DNA of 29,626 bases from Bacillota bacterium (GTDB taxonomy: Bacteria; Bacillota; Clostridia; Lachnospirales; Lachnospiraceae), in the NCBI GenBank assembly GCA_023450835.1, contig JAEXGM010000186.1:1-29626 (forward strand), read 5' to 3'. The position numbers were made by a program, and so were the translations under genes. This document shows, piece by piece, positions 1 through 6,893 of this stretch (position 1 is the first letter of the stretch; each line of letters starts with the position of its first letter). Under the pieces are notes generated by a model. The model was not told the origin of the DNA. It made no database searches and worked only from the letters and a program-made list of their open reading frames with translations.

Positions 1-2513
1 GAAGGATCTCCGCCGTGCTCTCCACAGATACCAAGCTTGATGTTAGGTCTTGTAGCGCGGCCTTTTTCAGATGCCATCTTAACTAACTGGCCAACACCGT
101 CCTGATCAAGTCTTGCGAATGGATCAGATTCGAAAATCTTGTTGGTGTAGTAAGAATCTAAGAACTTACCTGCATCATCACGAGAGAATCCGAAGGTCAT
201 CTGAGTTAAATCGTTAGTACCGAAGGAGAAGAATTCAGCTTCTTCAGCGATTTCGTTAGCAAGTAAAGCTGCACGAGGAATCTCGATCATAGTACCGATA
301 TGGTATTCGATGTCAGATCCTTTTTCAGCCTTAACAGCTTCTGCTGTCTCAACTACGATATCTTTAACGAATTTTAACTCTCTCTTCTCGCCTACTAAAG
401 GAATCATGATTTCAGGAATGATGTCGAAGCCTTTTTCCTGCTTAACTTCGATAGCAGCTTCCATAACAGCTCTTGTCTGCATCTTAGCGATTTCAGGATA
501 TGTTACGGCAAGACGGCAGCCTCTGTGTCCCATCATAGGGTTGAACTCGTGTAAGGAATCACAAGTAGCTTTAACTTCTTCAACAGAAAGACCCATATCT
601 TTAGCTAATGCAGCGATATCGTCATCTTCTGTAGGTACGAACTCATGTAACGGAGGATCTAAGAAACGGATAGTAACAGGTCTTCCTTCCATAACTTCAT
701 ATAAGCCTTTGAAATCACCTTTCTGGAAAGGTATTAACTCGTTAAGAGCTTCTTCTCTGGCTTCAACAGTCTTAGAAAGTATCATCTTTCTAATCTTGTG
801 GATTCTTTCACCTTCAAAGAACATATGCTCTGTACGGCAAAGGCCGATACCTTCAGCTCCGAACTTAACAGCGTTAGCTGCATCTGCAGGAGTATCTGCA
901 TTTGTTCTTACCTTTAATGTTCTGATTTCATCAGCCCATGTCATAATTCTATCAAAGTTACCGCTGATAGCTGCTTCTACAGTAGGGATATCTCCAATGT
1001 AGATATTTCCTGTAGAACCGTCAAGAGAGATGTAATCTCCTTCTTTTACAGTCTGTCCAGCGATTGTAAAGTATTTAGCTGCTTCATCAATTACGATTTC
1101 ACCACAACCGGATACGCAAGCTGTTCCCATACCACGAGCAACAACGGCTGCGTGAGATGTCATACCACCACGAACAGTTAAGATACCTTCTGCTGCGTGC
1201 ATACCTTCGATATCCTCAGGGGATGTCTCAAGACGAACAAGAACTACTCTTTCACCTTTTTCATGGTTCTTCTTAGCATCTTCTGCTGTGAAGTATACTT
1301 TACCGGCTGCTGCACCAGGAGAAGCAGGAAGAGCTTTACCAACAGGTGTAGCTGCCTTTAAAGCTGCAACGTCAAATCCGGGATGTAATAACTGATCTAA
1401 GGATTTAGCTTCGATTCTTGCGATAGCCTGTTCCTTTGTAATCTTTCCTTCGTCTACTAAATCGCAAGCAATCTGAAGAGCAGCGGGAGCTGTTCTCTTT
1501 CCGTTACGTGTCTGTAAGAAGAAAAGTTTCTTGTCTTCGATTGTGAACTCCATATCCTGCATATCTTTGTAGTGATTCTCTAAAAGAGTTGCAATTCTCA
1601 TGAATTCAGCAAAAGCTTCAGGCATGTCCTCTTCCAGCTTAGTAATAGGCTGAGGAGTTCTGATACCGGCAACTACGTCTTCACCCTGAGCATTGATTAA
1701 ATACTCACCGTAGATCTTAGCTTCACCAGTGGAAGGATTACGTGTGAAAGCAACACCTGTACCGGATGTATCGCCCATGTTACCAAATACCATGGCCTGT
1801 ACGTTAACAGCTGTTCCCCAATCTCCAGGGATATCATTCATTCTTCTATAGTAAATAGCACGAGGGTTGTCCCATGAACGGAATACTGCAGTAACAGCTT
1901 CGATTAACTGCTCTGTAGGCTCCTGAGGGAAATCTGTACCTTTTTCAGCTTTGTATAAAGCTTTGAACTGAGTAATAACCTCTTTTAAATGATCAGCAGT
2001 AAGTTCAGTGTCGAATTTAACACCTTTCTTCTCTTTGATTTCGTCTAAAACTCTTTCGAATTTTGCTTTGCTGATTTCCATAACTACGTCAGAGAACATC
2101 TGGATAAATCTTCTGTAGGAATCATATGCAAATCTGGGATTTCCTGTTTTCTTAGCGAAACCTTCAACAGCAACGTCAGTTAAACCTAAGTTAAGGATTG
2201 TATCCATCATACCAGGCATGGAAGCTCTGGCTCCGGAACGTACTGATACTAATAAAGGATTCTCTGTATCGCCAAATTTCTTTCCCTGCTGATCTTCTAA
2301 GATTTTGAGTGCATCAAAAATCTGTCCTTTGATTTCATCAGTAATTTTCTTTCCGCTGTTATAATAGTCGGTACAAGCTTCAGTTGTTACAGTAAAGCCC
2401 TGGGGAATGGGAAGTCCTAAATTAGTCATTTCTGCTAAGTTAGCACCTTTACCACCAAGCAGGTTTTTCATATCTGCTTTACCTTCTTTGAACAAATATA
2501 CCCATTTTGCCAT
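1..2513 (-). CDS. ppdK: Pyruvate, phosphate dikinase (C-terminus cut off by window edge)
   Basis: PPDK interconverts pyruvate + ATP + Pi with PEP + AMP + PPi in the cytoplasm; in anaerobic Clostridia it commonly serves PPi-linked glycolysis. Translation of the minus strand from ATG at 2513 begins MAKWVYLFKEGKADMKNLLG and continues open to base 1 (837 codons; the family is about 875 aa, so roughly 36-40 residues are missing). The ATP-grasp-like N-terminal region is present (GGKGANLAEM, SVRSGA). The phosphohistidine loop GGMTSHAAVVARG is present, with the catalytic His in TSH. The PEP/pyruvate barrel includes GTNDLTQ, and the catalytic Cys motif GICGEHGGDPS lies at the very edge. An AGGAGG ribosome binding site at 2525-2530 fixes the start. 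It lies downstream of the glycyl-tRNA synthetase gene but has its own promoter. Confidence 0.97.
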   Translation of the reverse strand, partial: MAKWVYLFKEGKADMKNLLGGKGANLAEMTNLGLPIPQGFTVTTEACTDYYNSGKKITDEIKGQIFDALKILEDQQGKKFGDTENPLLVSVRSGARASMPGMMDTILNLGLTDVAVEGFAKKTGNPRFAYDSYRRFIQMFSDVVMEISKAKFERVLDEIKEKKGVKFDTELTADHLKEVITQFKALYKAEKGTDFPQEPTEQLIEAVTAVFRSWDNPRAIYYRRMNDIPGDWGTAVNVQAMVFGNMGDTSGTGVAFTRNPSTGEAKIYGEYLINAQGEDVVAGIRTPQPITKLEEDMPEAFAEFMRIATLLENHYKDMQDMEFTIEDKKLFFLQTRNGKRTAPAALQIACDLVDEGKITKEQAIARIEAKSLDQLLHPGFDVAALKAATPVGKALPASPGAAAGKVYFTAEDAKKNHEKGERVVLVRLETSPEDIEGMHAAEGILTVRGGMTSHAAVVARGMGTACVSGCGEIVIDEAAKYFTIAGQTVKEGDYISLDGSTGNIYIGDIPTVEAAISGNFDRIMTWADEIRTLKVRTNADTPADAANAVKFGAEGIGLCRTEHMFFEGERIHKIRKMILSKTVEAREEALNELIPFQKGDFKGLYEVMEGRPVTIRFLDPPLHEFVPTEDDDIAALAKDMGLSVEEVKATCDSLHEFNPMMGHRGCRLAVTYPEIAKMQTRAVMEAAIEVKQEKGFDIIPEIMIPLVGEKRELKFVKDIVVETAEAVKAEKGSDIEYHIGTMIEIPRAALLANEIAEEAEFFSFGTNDLTQMTFGFSRDDAGKFLDSYYTNKIFESDPFARLDQDGVGQLVKMASEKGRATRPNIKLGICGEHGGDP

Positions 2514-2571
2514 TTTGGTAATTACCTCCTAATAAAATTTCAATATTTTGACTTTCTAGTCACCACTTAAC

Positions 2572-2580
2572 ATTATATCA
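2572..2580 (-). promoter_or_regulatory. Extended -10 promoter of ppdK
   Basis: The minus strand reads TGATATAAT, a perfect TATAAT (2572-2577) preceded by TGn, about 60 nt upstream of the ppdK start. No good -35 is visible at 17 nt (TTCCTT), which fits an extended -10 promoter. A small inverted repeat, AAGGAAA/TTTCCTT (2595-2601 / 2608-2614), overlaps the -35 position. The same TGATATAAT word recurs three times in the repeats near 23 kb. Confidence 0.6.
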
Positions 2581-2677
2581 TAACATTGGCATATAAGGAA
2601 AGATTTTTTTCCTTTAAAATTTTATAAAAATGATATAAAATATCAGTTATTTCTTTCCTTATGTCAATTGTCACTTC

Positions 2678-4066
2678 CTAAAACTCAAATTTCTTTTCAA
2701 AGTATGCCTTTAAATCTTCAATGCGGATTCTTTCCTGCTCCATGGTATCTCTGTCACGAACGGTCACGCAGCCGTCTGTTTCTGATTCAAAATCATAAGT
2801 AATACAGAAAGGTGTTCCGATTTCATCCTGTCTTCTGTATCTCTTACCGATGTTACCTCTGTCATCAAATTCACAGTTATAAAGCTTGCACAGATCGGTA
2901 AAGACTTTCTCTGCTCCCTCTGAAAGTTTCTTGGAAAGCGGAAGCACACCAATCTTAACCGGTGCAAGGGCTGGATGAAAACGAAGCACGGTACGGATAT
3001 CTCCTTCTCCTAAATCCTCTTCATCGTAGGCACCGCAAAGGAAGGCTAAGGTTACTCTGTCCGCTCCAAGAGAAGGTTCAATGACATAAGGAATATATTT
3101 AATTTTCTTTTCATCATCAAAGTAGCCCAAATCTTCCTTGGATACATTCTGATGCTGGGTCAGGTCATAGTCTGTTCTGTCTGCAATACCCCATAACTCA
3201 CCCCAGCCAAAGGGGAATAAGAATTCAATATCAGTGGTTGCCTTACTATAGAAAGAAAGCTCTGCTGCTTCGTGGTCTCTGACACGCATTTCTTCTTTCT
3301 TCATACCAAGTGCCAGCAGCCAGTCGATGCAGAACTGTTTCCAGTAAGCAAACCATTCAAGGTCGGTATCCGGCTCGCAGAAAAATTCAAGCTCCATCTG
3401 CTCAAATTCTCTTGTACGGAAAGTAAAGTTTCCTGGTGTGATCTCGTTACGGAAGGATTTACCCACCTGTCCGATACCAAAAGGAATCTTCTTTCTGGAA
3501 GTTCTTTGTACATTTTTAAAGTTTACGAATATACCCTGTGCAGTCTCAGGTCTTAAGTATACTACATTCTTCGCATCCTCTGTTACGCCCTGGAAAGTCT
3601 TAAACATCAGGTTGAACTGGCGGATATCAGTGAAATTATGTTTACCGCATGTAGGGCAATTTATACTATGTTCATCAATATAAGTCTTCATCTCTTCCTG
3701 GGACCAGGCATCTACCGCATTCTCAAAGTTGATGTCATGCTCTGAGGCATAATCCTCAATAAGCTTGTCGGCACGGAATCTTTCGTGACATTCCTTGCAG
3801 TCCATCAAAGGATCGGAAAAACCGCCCAAATGTCCGGAAGCTACCCAAGTCTGAGGGTTCATTAAGATGGCGCAGTCAACACCTACATTGTAAGGGTTTT
3901 GCTGTATGAACTTTGACCACCAGGCTTTTTTTACGTTGTTCTTCAGTTCTACTCCAAGGTTTCCGTAATCCCAGGTATTTGCAAGTCCTCCGTAGATTTC
4001 AGAACCGGGGTATACAAATCCTCTTGCCTTGGCTAAGGCTACTATTTTTTCCATTGTCTTTTCCAT
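2678..4066 (-). CDS. glyQS: Glycyl-tRNA synthetase, dimeric class II type
   Basis: It attaches glycine to tRNA-Gly. The 462-aa single-chain form is the alpha2 type found in many Bacillota, not the alpha2beta2 form. It shows the N-terminal class II segment GFVYPGSEIYGGLANTWDYG (16-35), two CxxC pairs (Cys90/93 and Cys137/140) that could bind zinc, motif 2 (FRNEITP and FRTREFEQMELEFF, about 205-229), motif 3 (GADRVTLAFL, about 335-344), and a C-terminal anticodon-binding domain ending DRDTMEQERIRIEDL. The start at 4066 is chosen because GAGGGAG lies 7-8 nt upstream; a second Met at codon 5 is less well placed. Gene order recO - lipoprotein - glyQS - ppdK is conserved-looking for Clostridia. No T-box leader was recognised upstream. 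Confidence 0.97.
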   Translation of the reverse strand: MEKTMEKIVALAKARGFVYPGSEIYGGLANTWDYGNLGVELKNNVKKAWWSKFIQQNPYNVGVDCAILMNPQTWVASGHLGGFSDPLMDCKECHERFRADKLIEDYASEHDINFENAVDAWSQEEMKTYIDEHSINCPTCGKHNFTDIRQFNLMFKTFQGVTEDAKNVVYLRPETAQGIFVNFKNVQRTSRKKIPFGIGQVGKSFRNEITPGNFTFRTREFEQMELEFFCEPDTDLEWFAYWKQFCIDWLLALGMKKEEMRVRDHEAAELSFYSKATTDIEFLFPFGWGELWGIADRTDYDLTQHQNVSKEDLGYFDDEKKIKYIPYVIEPSLGADRVTLAFLCGAYDEEDLGEGDIRTVLRFHPALAPVKIGVLPLSKKLSEGAEKVFTDLCKLYNCEFDDRGNIGKRYRRQDEIGTPFCITYDFESETDGCVTVRDRDTMEQERIRIEDLKAYFEKKFEF

Positions 4067-4146
4067 CGTAAATCTCCCTCCGCCTCTTTAGGCTTAATAA
4101 CATACAAAATAACATGTAAAACATAAATCCTTTTCACTTTCAAAAT

Positions 4147-4175
4147 GCAATTCCGAAGCAGACCTGCGAAATTGC
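4147..4175 (-). terminator. Weak hairpin between lipoprotein gene and glyQS
   Basis: GCAATT pairs with AATTGC, with an inner GCA/TGC. On the minus strand it is followed only by ATTTTG, so it could be a weak terminator of the lipoprotein gene or an attenuating or processing hairpin between it and glyQS. No strong promoter for glyQS was found in the remaining 70 nt. Confidence 0.35.
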
Positions 4176-4199
4176 ATAAGTTTGTAATTCTTACATAAA

Positions 4200-4796
4200 T
4201 TATGGTTTATATATGATAATCGTCGTTGCACCATCCGCAGACTCTATATGGTGCTTATCCACCAGTGTTCCGCCAGAATAATATTTTATAGTACCTTGCA
4301 GCAAAACGTCAAGCTTCTCTTTCAGAACCAGTACCTTATATTTATTATTTTCTAAAGCCTTACTTAAGGTTACGGTTTTGTTCTTCTTTACTGCGGAAAA
4401 GGTCTGAGGCAATTCAATCCCTGCATTATTTGCATCCGCCGTGTTCAAGAGTTTAACATCCGATTGATTAAACCCGTTATAATCATCAATGGTCGCGTAG
4501 GTAATTACTAACACTGCATTGGAATCTTTCATCTCCAGATTCTTTTTAGCAACCCCTTCGTTTCCCTTCGCCGTATTATACTGGCTGATCTTATCAGTGA
4601 CATATTTGTCTAACTCGGTAAGATTATAGTAAGCTTTATCAAAGCTTTCAACGGTACCGGCTTCCAGGCTGCCGTCTTTCGTTATCAGTAAGGTGTTCTT
4701 TTGTATATTATTCGCATCGATTTCTTTATTTTTACTACAGCCTGCAAGCATTACGAGACATAATATAAGGGCTGTACTAAAAATCAACTTCTTCAT
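4200..4796 (-). CDS. Putative lipoprotein of unknown function
   Basis: 198 aa with a textbook lipoprotein signal: positively charged MKK, a hydrophobic stretch (residues 4-16), then the lipobox LAGC with the acylated Cys at residue 20, followed by polar SKNKEIDANN. The mature protein is probably anchored to the outer face of the cytoplasmic membrane. The remainder is mixed and soluble-looking, with no motif I can assign. The repeated ITKDG / VTLSKALENNKYKVLVL segments suggest a compact beta-containing domain, but that is inference. It has its own promoter (4891-4919) and an 88-nt leader. The ribosome binding site is weak (AGGT about 7 nt upstream of ATG at 4796). It lies between recO and glyQS in the same direction. 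Confidence 0.85.
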   Translation of the reverse strand: MKKLIFSTALILCLVMLAGCSKNKEIDANNIQKNTLLITKDGSLEAGTVESFDKAYYNLTELDKYVTDKISQYNTAKGNEGVAKKNLEMKDSNAVLVITYATIDDYNGFNQSDVKLLNTADANNAGIELPQTFSAVKKNKTVTLSKALENNKYKVLVLKEKLDVLLQGTIKYYSGGTLVDKHHIESADGATTIIIYKP

Positions 4797-4814
4797 AATT
4801 GTACCTGTTGCATC

Positions 4815-4832
4815 TCACAGAACAGCCTGTGA
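4815..4832 (-). promoter_or_regulatory. Leader hairpin upstream of lipoprotein gene
   Basis: TCACAG and CTGTGA form a 6-bp stem around a 6-nt loop, ending about 18 nt upstream of the start codon. It sits just 3' of the leader motif shared with gltX. A structural role is inferred from its position only. Confidence 0.35.
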
Positions 4833-4840
4833 TAGTGAGC

Positions 4841-4874
4841 CTGTCTGTGGCAATCCTTTCAATTAAAATTTTCT
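4841..4874 (-). repeat. Leader motif copy 1 (shared with gltX leader)
   Basis: This segment contains the exact 16-mer TGTGGCAATCCTTTCA (plus-strand reading, 4846-4861) and AAAATTTTCT (4865-4874). Both recur in the same order and orientation at 22693-22727. Each copy lies in the 5' UTR of a minus-strand gene, between its promoter and its start codon. Read as codons, both copies give KGLPxT from a TTG or ATG; here the frame runs TTG at 4862 to a TGA 15 codons later, in frame with the lipoprotein. Confidence 0.6.
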
Positions 4875-4890
4875 CGTTAAAGTCTTTATC

Positions 4891-4919
4891 ATTGTAACCT
4901 TAAAAACTGTTAATTTCAA
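4891..4919 (-). promoter_or_regulatory. Promoter of the lipoprotein gene
   Basis: The minus strand has TTGAAA (4914-4919), a 17-nt spacer, and TACAAT (4891-4896), a good vegetative sigma-A-type promoter. It lies in the gap between recO's stop (4927) and the lipoprotein, so the lipoprotein (and possibly glyQS) can be transcribed independently of era-recO. Confidence 0.65.
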
Positions 4920-4926
4920 CCTAAAA

Positions 4927-5685
4927 TTATGGCAATAACATGATATTCAGGATTTTTAAGGATTTCAATTCTCTGTCAATTTGTACCTTTGCATGGCTGT
5001 CCACCAGCACTTCTAATTCTTTTAAAACCTCATCGGACACCTTAAAAGTATAGAGTTTTGTCAGAGGAGCGCTTAATATGTACTGCAGAGTATAAAGGGC
5101 TGCACCGGATATTCTTATCGTATCCATGTTACCTGTATGGCACTTCGCGCAAAGAACCCCAGAAAGACTGATACTATAGTATATCAAATCTTCTGCTCCC
5201 GTACATTTCACGCAGGAAAATACCTGCGGCGCCACTCCGTTTATCTGAAAGAGGCGAAGTTCATATATCCTTCTTACCAGTACTTTTCCGACATGGGGAA
5301 GACTCAATGCTCTTAAGGACTGATATAACAGCTTAAGTGCCTCTCCTCCATCTTCGAATTCATGACAATAATAGTCGGCAAGCTCACAAAAATACATCCC
5401 GAAATAAGCCGCCTCCGCATCAAGCCTTAATTCCTCAAAGTAATTTGTTATATTAACAGACATAATTGAATAAGCACTTCTGCCCTCATACAATTCAAAT
5501 GTTCCAAAAGAAAATGGATTGCTGCATGCTAAAAAGGCACTACCGGGTTTTCTAGCGCCTTTTGCAAATGCTGTTATTTTACCTTTTTCTTTTGTAAGTA
5601 TAACCAGTCTTTTATCATACTCACCCACGGGCATGGCTGAAAGAACCATTCCCGTCACAGCCAATGCCATCATCCAGGCTGCCAT
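4927..5685 (-). CDS. recO: DNA repair protein RecO
   Basis: RecO anneals SSB-coated single strands and helps RecR load RecA in the RecFOR pathway. The N-terminal OB-fold shows the family signature VTGMVLSAMPVGEYDKRLVILTKE-GKI with KGARKPGS (about 10-48) and LYEGRSAYSIM. A zinc-finger-like pair, CVKC and CAKC, lies at about 156-184, followed by a helical C-terminus. At 252 aa the length is normal. The start is uncertain: ATG 5685 directly abuts GAGAGAGG, while the ATGs four and five codons in have a spacing of about 12 nt. Any start overlaps the upstream YqzL-like gene by at least about 38 nt, which suggests translational coupling. It is downstream of era, the usual neighbour in Bacillota. Confidence 0.95.
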   Translation of the reverse strand: MAAWMMALAVTGMVLSAMPVGEYDKRLVILTKEKGKITAFAKGARKPGSAFLACSNPFSFGTFELYEGRSAYSIMSVNITNYFEELRLDAEAAYFGMYFCELADYYCHEFEDGGEALKLLYQSLRALSLPHVGKVLVRRIYELRLFQINGVAPQVFSCVKCTGAEDLIYYSISLSGVLCAKCHTGNMDTIRISGAALYTLQYILSAPLTKLYTFKVSDEVLKELEVLVDSHAKVQIDRELKSLKILNIMLLP

Positions 5686-5806
5686 CCTCTCTCTTGCTGC
5701 CGTTTCTCATTTCCATTCCTTTTTCTACGGTACAAGCAATGTAACTTAAATAATCGTATATGTTTCCGCTTTTTGCAAATCTTTCCCAGTGTTCTTTATT
5801 CTGCAT
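5621..5806 (-). CDS. YqzL-like small protein overlapping recO
   Basis: 61 aa from ATG 5806, which has AAGGGGG 8 nt upstream; a TTG six codons earlier lacks this. The first part, HWERFAKSGNIYDYLSY, resembles the YqzL family, a 45-60-aa protein of unknown function found between era and recO in many Bacillota. The C-terminal part is acidic and Gly-rich and appears shaped by the overlap with recO in another frame (65 nt if recO starts at 5685). Position, ribosome binding site and N-terminal similarity support a real gene. The tail may be a chance extension caused by a lost stop codon. Confidence 0.65.
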   Translation of the reverse strand: MQNKEHWERFAKSGNIYDYLSYIACTVEKGMEMRNGSKREDGSLDDGIGCDGNGSFSHARG

Positions 5807-5830
5807 TTTATTTTCCCCCTTCAAAAACAG

Positions 5831-5856
5831 TCTAATGTTTACATCTAATGTTTACA
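5831..5856 (-). repeat. 13-bp tandem repeat upstream of the yqzL-like/recO unit
   Basis: Two perfect adjacent copies of TGTAAACATTAGA (minus-strand reading). Each contains the near-palindrome AATGTAAACATT or ATGTAAACAT, 13 nt apart, about 25-50 nt upstream of the start codon. The arrangement is operator-like, but no promoter with a good -35/-10 was identified in the 124-nt gap after era. Confidence 0.5.
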
Positions 5857-5930
5857 TTAAGAGCATGCCCACATCAGAGCTGTTTTAAACCGGGAATACT
5901 ATCCAGCCTGGGAACTATTTTTATACTTTA

Positions 5931-6839
5931 TTACATGTCACGTTTGTCGTAACCGTAATTTTTAATGAGAAAATCACTGTCACGCCAGTCTTTTTTAACC
6001 TTGACCCAAAGCTTTAAATTCACCTGCATGTCGAGAAGATTTTCAATTTCTCTTCTTGCCTGCATGCCAATTTTCTTGAGTTTTTCTCCGTTTTTTCCGA
6101 TGATGATGCCTTTATGGCTATCTCTTTCGCATACAATGGTAGCATCAATATCAATCATACTGCCGTCTTTTCTCTCTTTCATACGGTCAATCGCCACAGC
6201 AATTCCATGAGGAATCTCATCGCTTAGAAGCCTTAAGGCTTTCTCCCTGATCAGTTCTGCCGTAATCTGCTTCTCCGGCTGGTCCGTAATGGTATCTTCA
6301 TCAAAATACATAGGGCCCTGGGGCAAATATTTAAAAATCGTACGAAGAAGTTCCTTGGTATTCTCACCCTTTAAGGCAGACACCGGAACGATATCCGCAA
6401 AAGAATAAAGATCTTTATAAGCATCTATAAACTTAAGTATTTCTTCTTTCTTAACGGTATCAATTTTATTGATAACAAGAACCACCGGGGTCTTTACGGC
6501 AAGCAGTTGTTCGGCAATATGCCTTTCACCGGCTCCGATAAAAGTAGAAGCCTCTACCAGCCACAGTACCACATCCACTTCCTTCATGGTACGCTCTGCT
6601 ATGGAAACCATATATTCTCCCAGCTTGTTCTTAGCTTTATGAATACCGGGAGTATCTAAGAAGATAATCTGACCGCTTTCCTCGGTATAAACGGTCTGTA
6701 TACGGTTTCTTGTAGTTTGAGGCTTATCAGAGGTTATGGCTATCTTCTGGCCGATTAAATGGTTCATTAAGGTTGATTTGCCGACGTTTGGCCGTCCGAT
6801 TAACGTTACAAACCCCGATTTAAATTCTTGTTTTTTCAT
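5931..6839 (-). CDS. era: GTPase Era
   Basis: Era is an essential GTPase that binds 16S rRNA near its 3' end and assists 30S subunit assembly. All G motifs are visible: G1 GRPNVGKS (15-22), the switch I region with QTTRNRI (41-47), G3 DTPG (62-65), G4 NKID (124-127), and VSALKG as G5. The C-terminal KH RNA-binding domain has the GxxG-type loop IIIGKNGEKLKKIG (about 246-259). Length (302 aa) is normal. The ribosome binding site is weak (GTGAAG about 10 nt upstream). It starts 54 nt after the M16C peptidase stops with no terminator between, so the two are probably co-transcribed. Confidence 0.97.
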   Translation of the reverse strand: MKKQEFKSGFVTLIGRPNVGKSTLMNHLIGQKIAITSDKPQTTRNRIQTVYTEESGQIIFLDTPGIHKAKNKLGEYMVSIAERTMKEVDVVLWLVEASTFIGAGERHIAEQLLAVKTPVVLVINKIDTVKKEEILKFIDAYKDLYSFADIVPVSALKGENTKELLRTIFKYLPQGPMYFDEDTITDQPEKQITAELIREKALRLLSDEIPHGIAVAIDRMKERKDGSMIDIDATIVCERDSHKGIIIGKNGEKLKKIGMQARREIENLLDMQVNLKLWVKVKKDWRDSDFLIKNYGYDKRDM

Positions 6840-6893
6840 TTATTATTCTTCACACTTTCTTTTGTCTTTGTATTTACATTTTTGTTTCTGTAA

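Noticed and set aside
310..1002. Long open frame on the plus strand (230 codons)
   Set aside because: It is antisense within ppdK, whose conserved sequence is on the minus strand. It has no ribosome binding site and a biased composition typical of a shadow frame.
2595..2614. Hairpin AAGGAAA/TTTCCTT as terminator of glyQS
   Set aside because: The stem is short and A/T-rich, overlaps the ppdK promoter region, and is not followed by a T-tract on the minus strand.
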